A stretch of DNA of 39,226 nt, from positions 1 to 39,226 of the forward strand of contig CAZAXD010000020.1 of NCBI GenBank assembly GCA_964489015.1, given 5' to 3'. The stretch is from JAPYWM01 sp964489015. GTDB taxonomy: Bacteria > Bacteroidota > Bacteroidia > SpSt-205. The position numbers and the translations under genes were made by a program. Shown one piece after another: positions 8,753-15,506 of the stretch (position 1 is the first letter of the stretch; each line of letters starts with the position of its first letter). Under the pieces are notes generated by a model that was not told where the DNA came from, made no database searches, and saw nothing but the letters and a program-made list of their open reading frames with translations.

Positions 8753-10271
8753 AAGGGTTGTCGCAGTAAGCTAGTAGCACATCTCGATCGCTAAAAGGGT
8801 GCCGTACCCCCTGAATCTCCTGGTACGTTTCATGCCCCTTTCCTAAAACGGCGATTAGACTGCCGGGCGGGGCCCAAGCGATGGCTTTTTGAATGGCTTC
8901 TCGTCGGTCAGGCAGACAAAAGACCTTGGCGCGTAGGCTCGGCTCTAAGGGGGCATACATGTCCGCTAAGATGGTTTCGGGATCTTCGTAGCGGGGGTTA
9001 TCACTGGTAAAGAAAGCCAGGTCCGCATGCAGGGCTGCGATTTGACCCATGGGTGCGCGCTTGGTGCGGTCGCGATTGCCTCCGGCGCCAACGACAACGA
9101 CAAGGCGGCCACCCGGTTGTACCAGCGGGCGAAGCGTACGGAGCACCTTCTCCATTGCATCCGGCGTATGAGCATAGTCGACGATTGCCAGCCGATCCTG
9201 CGAGAGCGGTACAGGCTCCACACGGCCCGGTAGTCCCCGCACGTTGGATAAGGCCACAGCTAAATCATAAGCTAAGGCTTGTTGGGCCTTTTCTGCTAGT
9301 CCCCGGCTCTGCGTCAAAAAGCTTGCCCCATAGGCTGCTAAAAGGTTTTCCAGTTGAAACGCACCTATCAGAGGACTGTGCAGATCTAGCTGGCTAAAGG
9401 TTATAGGATTTGCTGATTGTGGGTGATTTAGTAAATTAATCTCTAAACGAAACTTTAGGCCCCAAGAGGCGACATCCTCTAGCACAGCTTGAAAGTCGGC
9501 CACGGCTCCTACGGCATAGCCATACCGAATCGCCGCGGTATTCTGGAGCATAAAAGGGCCGTGCCGATCCGCAACGTTGACCAGGGCAAAGGCTCCGGAC
9601 TTCAGCCCATCAAATAATAGCTTTTTGGCGTCCCGATAAGCCGTAAACGTGCCATGATAGTCGAGATGGTCATGAGATAGATTGGTGAAAATAGCGCCAG
9701 TAAAGTCAATGCCCGTTGTGCGATGCTGGTCGAGCGCTATAGAACTCACTTCCATGGCTACGTGGGTCACGCCCCGGTCCGCGCAGCGTCGTAAAAGCTC
9801 GTGTAAGACGTAGCTATCTGGCGTGGTGAGCGTAGCCGGCTGCGTTTCATCCCCGATCTTGCAAAAGACCGTACCGATCAAGCCGGCTTGGAGGCCAAGC
9901 GCTTGCCACAACTGATACAGGTAGTAGGCCGTGGAGCTTTTACCGTTGGTTCCTGTAATGCCTACCAGAGTCAGCCGGCGAGCGGGGTGGTCAAACCACG
10001 CACTGCATAGCTGTGCGTAGGCTCGGCGGGCATTGGACACGACCACGGCCGGGACAGGGACGTCTATCGGGCGCTCTATGACGAGGGCAGCTGCCCCGCG
10101 AGCCAACGCCTCAGGGATGTAGTCATGTCCGTCTTGGGCGTGTCCCTTCCAGGCTATGAAGAGCATGCCTGCTTGTACGGCCTGGCTATTAGCGGTTAGA
10201 CCACTCACGATGATGTCAGATTCTACGCTAGGCAGGTCAGCAGCCTGCAAGAGCTCACGGAGTCGTTTCAT
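8742..10271 (-). CDS. murE: UDP-N-acetylmuramoyl-L-alanyl-D-glutamate--2,6-diaminopimelate ligase
   Basis: MurE adds the third residue of the stem peptide to UDP-MurNAc-L-Ala-D-Glu. The 509-residue protein has the ATP loop GITGTNGKSS (residues 104-113), TTPDSY (149-154), AIFTNLSHDHLDYHG (193-207), DYAHTPDAMEKVL (365-377), VVGAGGNRDRTKRAPMG (393-409) and SDNPRYEDP (423-431). The DNPR sequence is the known signature for meso-diaminopimelate rather than lysine. The ATG overlaps the ftsI stop region by 17 bp and the 3' end overlaps mraY by 11 bp. No murF gene is found in this operon; it must be elsewhere in the genome. The assignment is secure. Confidence 0.97.
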   Translation of the reverse strand: MKRLRELLQAADLPSVESDIIVSGLTANSQAVQAGMLFIAWKGHAQDGHDYIPEALARGAAALVIERPIDVPVPAVVVSNARRAYAQLCSAWFDHPARRLTLVGITGTNGKSSTAYYLYQLWQALGLQAGLIGTVFCKIGDETQPATLTTPDSYVLHELLRRCADRGVTHVAMEVSSIALDQHRTTGIDFTGAIFTNLSHDHLDYHGTFTAYRDAKKLLFDGLKSGAFALVNVADRHGPFMLQNTAAIRYGYAVGAVADFQAVLEDVASWGLKFRLEINLLNHPQSANPITFSQLDLHSPLIGAFQLENLLAAYGASFLTQSRGLAEKAQQALAYDLAVALSNVRGLPGRVEPVPLSQDRLAIVDYAHTPDAMEKVLRTLRPLVQPGGRLVVVVGAGGNRDRTKRAPMGQIAALHADLAFFTSDNPRYEDPETILADMYAPLEPSLRAKVFCLPDRREAIQKAIAWAPPGSLIAVLGKGHETYQEIQGVRHPFSDRDVLLAYCDNPYAG

Positions 10272-12315
10272 AACCTAGGTGTAAGCGGATTTGTCGACTA
10301 GGTAAGATTTCATAATGGGTGACGAGTGGGCCTATGCCACGCCAGCTGAGGCTATACCCCCGCGCCTGGGCCCAAGCTAGCGCTTGACGGAACGGCAGGC
10401 CAACTAGCGCGCGAAGGCTGGAGTCTGGCTGCGGCTGAAGATCGACATAGTACGCAGTGGGCATGGCTTTAGCCAGTTCAGTACGAGGCCGCTGGGGCGT
10501 CGAAATGCTAAGGGCATTGTACAAGGGAATGGCGTCTGCTAATCGAAGGGTGGGGAGCGCTGGCTGGAGCCTTTCCGCCAAAAGCGGCGGCTCCTGCGGC
10601 GCTATTCGCGCCTCCCGAAAGACGACCGCATCCGCAATCTCCCGAAAGACCGGCGCCGCAACCTCCCCGCCATGGATCTTGCCGCTCTGCGGATCGTCGA
10701 TCACGACGATACAGCTGTAGAGCGGCCGCTCCGCCGGAAAGAATCCCACAAAGGCCGCCCGGTACCGATTGATATACTGCCCGCGTTCGACCTTTTTCGC
10801 GGTACCCGTTTTGCCCGCGATGCTATACAGAGCCGTATAGATCGAGCGAGCTGTGCCTTTCTCTACCGTAGCTCTAAGCATTTCCTGTAGCTTGTGAGCC
10901 GTTTCCGTGCTCAAAATGCGCCGGGCCGGTGGGCGAGCCGGCTGCGACCACTGCCCATCCGGGTACAAGATTACATCGACTAAGTGTGGACTAACCCATA
11001 TGCCGTCGTTGGCGATGGCATTGTAAAAGCATAAAAGCTGAAGGGGAGTCAGTTGAATGTTGTATCCTATAGCCAACCAGGGTAGCGTGGTCGGGTTGAA
11101 ATGAGACGTGCCGGGAGCGATGTAGCGCGGTCGAGGTTCTGAAGGGAGATCCACCCGGGTCGGCCTAAGCAACCCGAAAGCGTCCAGGTAACGATAAAAA
11201 CGCTGAGGATCGCTTCCAAAGTGCTGCTGGGCTAGGCTAGCAAAAGCAATGTTATGCGAATAAGCCAGGGCTTCGGTGAAGGAGAGCGTTGCCGCGCCAG
11301 CTGGGTCGCGAATCACCTTATCAGCGATGCGTAACGCAGCCGGGGCTTTGATGAGGGTACCCGGTTGGATCCGCTTCTCCTCCAAGAGCGCCGCCGCTAA
11401 GGCCACTTTCAACGTAGAACCCGGTTCCCACAGGGTGCTCACCCCATCATTGTAAGCCTCGTTGTAGTTGGCCAGGGCTAAGACGCGTCCACTCTGGACA
11501 GCCATCAGGATAGCCACGCCGCCCTGGGCCCTGTGCTGCTCCACGCCTCGACTGAGCGCCTGATAGACGATATCCTGCAGATGTGGATCAAGGGAAACTT
11601 GAATGTCAGCACCGCGAGTGGGCTCAAAAGCACTCAGATTCTCTAGGGGAATCTCCACGCCGCCGCTCACTCGCCGCACCAGCATATCCCGTATCTCACC
11701 CTGTAGGACTTCATGGTAAGCGCTCTCCAGCCCGCGCCAAGCTGTCGAGTCATTGACTAAATATCCTAACGTGATGCGCGCTAAATTGCCATAGGGATAC
11801 GATCGCTTGTGGGTGATCTTTTCGACAATAAGGGCGCGGCGGCCTCGCACCGGCCGCAGAAGCGGCAGCTGGGCAATAGCCTTCTGTTCCGTGTAGGTCA
11901 GCAGCACCCGATAGGGTAGCAGGTACACATGCCGATCACCGGCCTTCCAGCGTGCCTTGAGCTCCTGAGCTAGTCTATCTGCGCTGGGATAAATCGTCGG
12001 GAAAAGCTGACAAAGCCCCTTGGCCAGTAGCGCTAAGGAGTCTCGGACCTCCTCCGGCTGCCATGCAGACGGATCTACCGCCACCCGAAAGAGCGGCATA
12101 CTCGTAGCCCAGACCGTGCCATCTGCTGCTAAAATACTGCCGCGCTCCCCCCGTACCTGCTTGAGGTAGGGCCTATTTAGCTGACGTTCATAAGGCGAAG
12201 CTTGCCCGTATCGAAAAATCAGGTATCCTAATCGCCCAGCTAGACCTAGCCACCCCAGGCCCAGCAGGATGATCACGACGTAAAGCCGCTTGAGGGTCTT
12301 ATCGAGCTGAAGCAT
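10255..12315 (-). CDS. ftsI: Division-specific peptidoglycan transpeptidase (PBP3/FtsI-like) with PASTA domain
   Basis: This 686-residue class B penicillin-binding protein has one N-terminal membrane helix (about residues 11-33). A dimerisation/pedestal region follows, then a transpeptidase domain with the catalytic motifs STLK (300-303), SHN (353-355) and KTGT (502-505). The last 60 or so residues, from about 625 (LRALVGLPFRQALAWAQARG), form one PASTA domain. C-terminal PASTA domains are common in Bacteroidota and Gram-positive FtsI proteins but absent from E. coli FtsI. The protein cross-links septal peptidoglycan in the periplasm. Its position directly after the FtsL-like gene and before murE is the classic dcw order. 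The start overlaps the ftsL-like gene by 17 bp and the end overlaps murE by 17 bp. The symbol ftsI is given by position and family. Confidence 0.95.
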   Translation of the reverse strand: MLQLDKTLKRLYVVIILLGLGWLGLAGRLGYLIFRYGQASPYERQLNRPYLKQVRGERGSILAADGTVWATSMPLFRVAVDPSAWQPEEVRDSLALLAKGLCQLFPTIYPSADRLAQELKARWKAGDRHVYLLPYRVLLTYTEQKAIAQLPLLRPVRGRRALIVEKITHKRSYPYGNLARITLGYLVNDSTAWRGLESAYHEVLQGEIRDMLVRRVSGGVEIPLENLSAFEPTRGADIQVSLDPHLQDIVYQALSRGVEQHRAQGGVAILMAVQSGRVLALANYNEAYNDGVSTLWEPGSTLKVALAAALLEEKRIQPGTLIKAPAALRIADKVIRDPAGAATLSFTEALAYSHNIAFASLAQQHFGSDPQRFYRYLDAFGLLRPTRVDLPSEPRPRYIAPGTSHFNPTTLPWLAIGYNIQLTPLQLLCFYNAIANDGIWVSPHLVDVILYPDGQWSQPARPPARRILSTETAHKLQEMLRATVEKGTARSIYTALYSIAGKTGTAKKVERGQYINRYRAAFVGFFPAERPLYSCIVVIDDPQSGKIHGGEVAAPVFREIADAVVFREARIAPQEPPLLAERLQPALPTLRLADAIPLYNALSISTPQRPRTELAKAMPTAYYVDLQPQPDSSLRALVGLPFRQALAWAQARGYSLSWRGIGPLVTHYEILPSRQIRLHLGYETTP

Positions 12316-12598
12316 GCTGAGGAACGACGTAAGGCGCAGTTTTAGGAAGGGCTAAGCCGAGGCTATCCAAGGCCGGTTTCAGGGCTGAGTACCGGCGCCG
12401 TTCGCTCACCGTCGCATTAAGCTGCAGGTATTCCGCCCGCTTCTCGGCTAAGGCCCGCTGCAGCTGATAAAAGCGCCGCACTTTCATCTCAGCTCGGTAC
12501 TGCGTCGCTACATAAATGAGTAACCACACTGCCAGGTAGGCCAGTAGCGCCAGCCGACGCGGAAACCACGTAAAAAGATTCCATCGGATGCGAATCAT
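12299..12598 (-). CDS. ftsL: FtsL-like cell-division protein
   Basis: A 99-residue bitopic protein: a basic N-terminus (MIRIRWNLFTWFPRR), one membrane helix at about residues 16-32, then a helical, coiled-coil-like stretch (YQLQRALAEKRAEYLQLNA). Sequence conservation in FtsL is very low, so the call rests on size, topology and position between rsmH and ftsI. That is the place of the FtsL-like protein in Bacteroidota dcw clusters. FtsL works with FtsB and FtsQ to activate septal wall synthesis by FtsW-FtsI. The ATG overlaps the rsmH stop as ATGA (12595-12598), and the 3' end overlaps ftsI by 17 bp, consistent with coupled translation. Confidence 0.8.
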   Translation of the reverse strand: MIRIRWNLFTWFPRRLALLAYLAVWLLIYVATQYRAEMKVRRFYQLQRALAEKRAEYLQLNATVSERRRYSALKPALDSLGLALPKTAPYVVPQHASAR

Positions 12599-13473
12599 AA
12601 ATTGCCGAGCTTTTCAAGCATCCACAGCCGGGCAGACCGGCTGCGGGGGTTTCTAGCGATCTCTTCAGGCGAAGGGCGATCCTTCTGAATAAGTCGCCAG
12701 CCGTAAACCCGCTGACCATAAAGCGGGTCTTCCTGCTGGGGCTGCTGAAAGAGCCGCTTCACTAGGCGCGCTTCGCCGCTGTGATACGTGAGCGCCACCA
12801 GCCGTCCCCCCGTCACAACGACGCTGGTACAAGCTGCTAGGGCCTCTGCAAGCGCGCCAAGCTCGTCATTGACCGCTATGCGCAGCGCCTGAAAGACCCG
12901 CGCCACGAGGTCTTTCCCCTTCTGTTTGCCGTAAAAAGCCTCTACCACCGCCCGAAGATCCTGCGTCGTCTCAGGTCGTGCTGCCTGAAGGCGCGCCGCC
13001 AAAGCTCTAGATCGCGGCAAATCCCCGTATTCCCGCAGGCAGGTGGCTAAAGTCTCTACCGAAACCGCCTCTAACCACGCATGCGCCGGAAGGCCCGCCC
13101 GTGGGTTCATCCGAAGGTCTAACGGTCCCGCCCATCGGTAGCTAAAACCCCGCTCCGGGGTATCTAACTGATGCGAAGAGACCCCGAGATCCAGCAGCAC
13201 CCCTGCTAAGGCGGGGAGCTGAAGCTGCGCCCAAACCGCTGTTAGGTCCCTAAAATTCGCCCGAACCCCCACAAAACGAGGGTCCATTAGCGCTTCGAGC
13301 GGTGCCTCTGGGTCTTGGTCCAAGCCCACTAGCTGCCCCTTTGGTGAAAGCACTTCCAGCACTGCCCGGCTATGCCCACCCCCGCCAAAGGTCCCATCCA
13401 CGTAAACGCCGTCCGGGTCCCACACAAGGGCCTGCGCCACGACCTCCCGTAGAACCGGCTCGTGGTACGTCAT
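12595..13473 (-). CDS. rsmH: 16S rRNA (cytosine1402-N4)-methyltransferase
   Basis: RsmH (MraW) uses S-adenosylmethionine to methylate C1402 of 16S rRNA. I take the ATG at 13473, giving 292 residues (MTYHEPVLREV...), the normal length. It overlaps the mraZ stop as ATGA, like the next junction. A longer upstream frame exists but reads through mraZ in another frame and resembles no known N-terminus. Motifs seen: YVDGTFGGGGHSRAVLE (SAM binding), LVGLDQDPEA, GVLLDLGVSSHQLDTPERGF, PLDLRMNP, NDELGAL and LVALTYHSGE. The next in-frame upstream ATG (13497, MDAADVRL) is possible but less likely. The assignment is secure. Confidence 0.96.
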   Translation of the reverse strand: MTYHEPVLREVVAQALVWDPDGVYVDGTFGGGGHSRAVLEVLSPKGQLVGLDQDPEAPLEALMDPRFVGVRANFRDLTAVWAQLQLPALAGVLLDLGVSSHQLDTPERGFSYRWAGPLDLRMNPRAGLPAHAWLEAVSVETLATCLREYGDLPRSRALAARLQAARPETTQDLRAVVEAFYGKQKGKDLVARVFQALRIAVNDELGALAEALAACTSVVVTGGRLVALTYHSGEARLVKRLFQQPQQEDPLYGQRVYGWRLIQKDRPSPEEIARNPRSRSARLWMLEKLGNL

Positions 13474-13913
13474 GAGCCTAACATCCGCTGCGTCCATGTG
13501 CCTAACTCCTTTTCGTGCTGGGCTTTCCAAGCTTCGTAGCGCCCAAGGTCCCAAATCTCCACACGGTCTTTCATGCCTATTAGCACAAGGTCTCCACTCA
13601 GGCCCGCATACTCGCAAAGCGCTTTCGGTAAAAGCAACCGATTCGCAGGGTCCAGCGAAAGGGGCTGCGCTCCACTCTGAAAGAGCCGCAAAAAGCTTCG
13701 GCCATCGGGTGAAAAGAGATTGATTTTTTCGTGAATCTGCTCCAGTTCTTTTTTCCACACGTCGAGGGGATACAACCACAGACAGGGATCAGGAGCCCGC
13801 TGAAGGACAAAGTGGGTGCGCTGCTCCGGCGGAAGGAGCGACAGCAGCGCACTCGGCAATACCATACGGCGCTTCGGATCCAGCCGAGCGGGATATTCCC
13901 CAAATAAAAGCAC
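13470..13913 (-). CDS. mraZ: MraZ transcriptional regulator
   Basis: MraZ is a small regulator with two SpoVT/AbrB-type DNA-binding halves that represses its own dcw operon. Both halves are visible: GEYPARLDPKRRMVLPSALL and PLSLDPANRLLLPKALCEYA, each with the DxxxRxxLP core. I choose the GTG at 13913 (147 residues). It puts the family-typical LLFGEYPARLDPKRR right at the N-terminus, and a TAnnTTTG box ends 7 nt before it. A TTG at 13976 would add 21 residues unlike any MraZ and would run through the promoter. The stop overlaps the rsmH ATG. It is the first gene of the nine-gene operon. The first half has KRR where KGR is usual. Confidence 0.93.
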   Translation of the reverse strand: MLLFGEYPARLDPKRRMVLPSALLSLLPPEQRTHFVLQRAPDPCLWLYPLDVWKKELEQIHEKINLFSPDGRSFLRLFQSGAQPLSLDPANRLLLPKALCEYAGLSGDLVLIGMKDRVEIWDLGRYEAWKAQHEKELGTWTQRMLGS

Positions 13914-13920
13914 CCTTCGG

Positions 13921-13928
13921 CAAAGGTA
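13921..13928 (-). promoter_or_regulatory. -7 promoter box (TACCTTTG) of the mraZ/dcw operon
   Basis: On the minus strand the box TACCTTTG matches the Bacteroidota -7 consensus TAnnTTTG fully and ends 7 nt before the GTG I propose for mraZ. Transcription would start almost at the start codon, leaving little or no leader. No clear TTTG -33 element lies about 20 bp upstream; that place is filled by the G/C-triplet array described next. Confidence 0.65.
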
Positions 13929-13971
13929 GGGAACTTCTCCCACTTTTGGGCACGGAATGGGAAACACTCCC
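13929..13971 (-). promoter_or_regulatory. Candidate MraZ operator: phased GGG/CCC half-sites
   Basis: Directly upstream of the -7 box are two GGGA-N5-TCCC palindromes (13929-13941 and 13959-13971), 30 bp apart, with a TGGG between them (13947-13950). The five G/C triplets are centred near 13930, 13940, 13949, 13960 and 13970, about one helical turn apart. MraZ is known to bind tandem TGGGN half-sites at 10-bp spacing before its own gene. The half-sites here alternate in orientation, which is not the textbook array, so binding by MraZ is inferred from place and phasing. Confidence 0.5.
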
Positions 13972-14176
13972 CTCAAAGCTTTTGTAACCCTTTAGTCGGT
14001 CGTACTGGACTGCCAGCTGGCCGGCGCGGCTTAGGGACCCAGTCAGATAGGGTACTCGTACAGATTTCGAGCGGTTGACTAAAGCCATGTGGTAATCGGA
14101 GAAGTTTTTTTCATCTCTTGGATCGGTTTTTTTGTATTTTTGCCCTATTCACACTTTTTTTCACAAAGCGGTGGCC

Positions 14177-14410
14177 ATGGCAGGCCTGAGTCTCATGGCG
14201 TTTAGCGTAGTGTAGGGCCAAAAGCCGCCCCCACCCCTGATTCTGTACCGAAAGGGCGACAAGTGGGGCTTCTGCGACTCCACGAGACGGATCATCATCC
14301 CGTGCAAGTATGACTGGGCCTTGCCCTTCAGCGAGGGCTTAGCGTTGGTGAGGCTTGGCGGGAAGTGGGGTTTTATTGACGTTCGCGGGCGGGAGTACTG
14401 GGAGGATTGA
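14177..14410 (+). pseudogene. Small exported WG-repeat protein interrupted by TAG
   Basis: Reading from the ATG at 14177 gives a signal-peptide-like start (MAGLSLMAFSVV), then TAG at 14213-14215. The same frame continues open to TGA at 14408-14410. The continuation is clearly WG-repeat sequence: LYRKGDKWGFCDST, IIPCKYDWALPFSEGLALV, GGKWGFIDVRGREYW. If the TAG were TGG, the join would read VVWGQKPPPP, a good signal-peptide cleavage region. So this looks like a 77-codon gene killed by one G-to-A change, or a sequencing error. Full-length WG-repeat proteins usually have many repeats, so this may also be a relic of a longer one. A TATTTTTG sequence lies at 14135-14142. The rest of 13972-14176 and 14411-14465 shows no gene that I can support. 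Confidence 0.6.
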
Positions 14411-14465
14411 GCGGCTACGAGCACGAGATTGTGTTTACAGTCTGATTGGGTGTGTAGAAATTGCT

Positions 14466-15476
14466 CTAGGCCCTCTGGGGGAGGGTAGCCGTTGACTCAG
14501 AAATCTCCTCAAGCTCTCGTTCTAGCTGCTTGGGTGTCTCAGCGCTTATAAGCCGGAGTCGCCAGCTTTTGGCATGCGGCAGGCCCCTGAGGTAGCCGGC
14601 GTAGTGCTTACGCATTTCGAGGATCGTCTTTCGGGGCGGCTGGGGGAGCATCTCGAGGGCATACGTGAGATGGCGGCGGATCGTAGCGAGGCGCTCCTCC
14701 AGCGAAGGCGGCGGCAAGAGCTCGCCGGTCCGAAAGTAGTGTTTGATTTCCCGAAAGATCCACGGATACCCAATAGCGGCACGGCCGATCATGAGCGCAG
14801 CAGGCTTATAGCGCTGATAGAGCTCGTAAGCGGTGATGGGCGAGTCGATGTCGCCATTACCAATAATCGGGATGTGGATCGCCGGGTCGTTGGTAAGGCG
14901 GCCGATCCACTCCCAACGGGCCTGGCCTTGGTAACCGTCGGCCTTGGTGCGGGCATGCACGGCCAGCGCTGCGATCCCCACTGCTTGGAGCCGATGTGCT
15001 ACGTCTATGATTCGGATCGAGCTGGCATCCCAGCCGAGACGCGTCTTGACGGTGACGGGTAGCTGTGTCCCTTCGACAATAACCCCTGTGAGATACTCCA
15101 TCCGGTCAATGTCTCGTAAAATTCCGGCGCCGGCGCCTTTGCAGACGACTTTACTGACGGGGCAGCCGTAGTTGATATCCAGCCAGTCGGGCTTGACCGC
15201 TTCAATGAGCCGAGCCGCCTCCTGCATGGCGTTTTCATCGTGCCCAAAGATTTGAATGCCCAGGGGGCGCTCTCGCTCGGAAAAGCGCGCCTTATCCCAG
15301 CTTTTCGCAATCTGGCGAATCAGACCCTCGCTTGAGACAAACTCCGTCACGACGGCATCGGCGCCCATCTCGCGGCACAAGCGCCGAAAAGCGGCATCCG
15401 ACACGTCTTCCATGGGCGCCAAAAAGAGCGGCACCCCATCCGGCTCCCCAATCTGCACCGTCCCTATCTTCAGCAT
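14466..15476 (-). CDS. dusB: tRNA-dihydrouridine synthase (DusB-like)
   Basis: This flavin enzyme reduces uridine to dihydrouridine in tRNA. The 336-residue protein has the TIM-barrel marks of Dus enzymes: LAPMEDVSDAAFRRL near the start, NYGCPVSKVVCKGAGAGIL with the catalytic Cys, VTVKTRLGWD, VHARTKADGYQGQARWEWI, IPIIGNGDI and MIGRAAIGYPWIF (FMN phosphate binding). A C-terminal helical RNA-binding part has MRKHYAGYLRGLP. DusB is the closest fit among the subfamilies. The start MLKIGTVQIGEPDGVPLFLAPMED is typical for the family. It is transcribed away from cysS, with 30 bp between the two genes holding promoter boxes for both. The last residues of the gene include a small C/G hairpin without a following T-run. 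Confidence 0.93.
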   Translation of the reverse strand: MLKIGTVQIGEPDGVPLFLAPMEDVSDAAFRRLCREMGADAVVTEFVSSEGLIRQIAKSWDKARFSERERPLGIQIFGHDENAMQEAARLIEAVKPDWLDINYGCPVSKVVCKGAGAGILRDIDRMEYLTGVIVEGTQLPVTVKTRLGWDASSIRIIDVAHRLQAVGIAALAVHARTKADGYQGQARWEWIGRLTNDPAIHIPIIGNGDIDSPITAYELYQRYKPAALMIGRAAIGYPWIFREIKHYFRTGELLPPPSLEERLATIRRHLTYALEMLPQPPRKTILEMRKHYAGYLRGLPHAKSWRLRLISAETPKQLERELEEISESTATLPQRA

Positions 15477-15481
15477 CTTTG

Positions 15482-15489
15482 CGAAGATA
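15482..15489 (-). promoter_or_regulatory. -7-like promoter box (TATCTTCG) of dusB
   Basis: On the minus strand TATCTTCG matches TAnnTTTG at all but one fixed position and ends 5 nt before the dusB ATG at 15476. The spacing agrees with the other start-adjacent boxes in this window. One mismatch makes it less sure. Confidence 0.45.
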
Positions 15490-15494
15490 AAGCG

Positions 15495-15502
15495 TAGCTT
15501 TG
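15495..15502 (+). promoter_or_regulatory. -7 promoter box (TAGCTTTG) of cysS
   Basis: A full match to TAnnTTTG, ending 4 nt before the GTG at 15507 and 13 nt before the ATG at 15516. It is back-to-back with the dusB box, so the two divergent promoters share about 20 bp. A TTTG occurs at 15478-15481 but only 13 bp upstream, too close for a normal -33 element. Confidence 0.6.
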
Positions 15503-15506
15503 CACC

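Noticed and set aside
13992..14086. Inverted 8-bp arms CTTTAGTC (13992) and GACTAAAG (14079)
   Set aside because: The arms are about 80 bp apart, short and without other symmetry; likely chance.
14135..14142. TATTTTTG as the promoter of the WG-repeat pseudogene
   Set aside because: It matches TAnnTTTG but lies 34 nt before the ATG in a T-rich stretch where such matches arise easily, unlike the 4-7 nt spacing elsewhere.
14466..14485. Small hairpin CCCTC-N5-GAGGG at the end of dusB as a terminator
   Set aside because: It lies within coding sequence and no T-run follows on the minus strand.
14574..15062. A 162-codon open frame on the + strand inside dusB
   Set aside because: The minus strand encodes well-conserved dihydrouridine synthase motifs throughout, and the + frame resembles nothing known.
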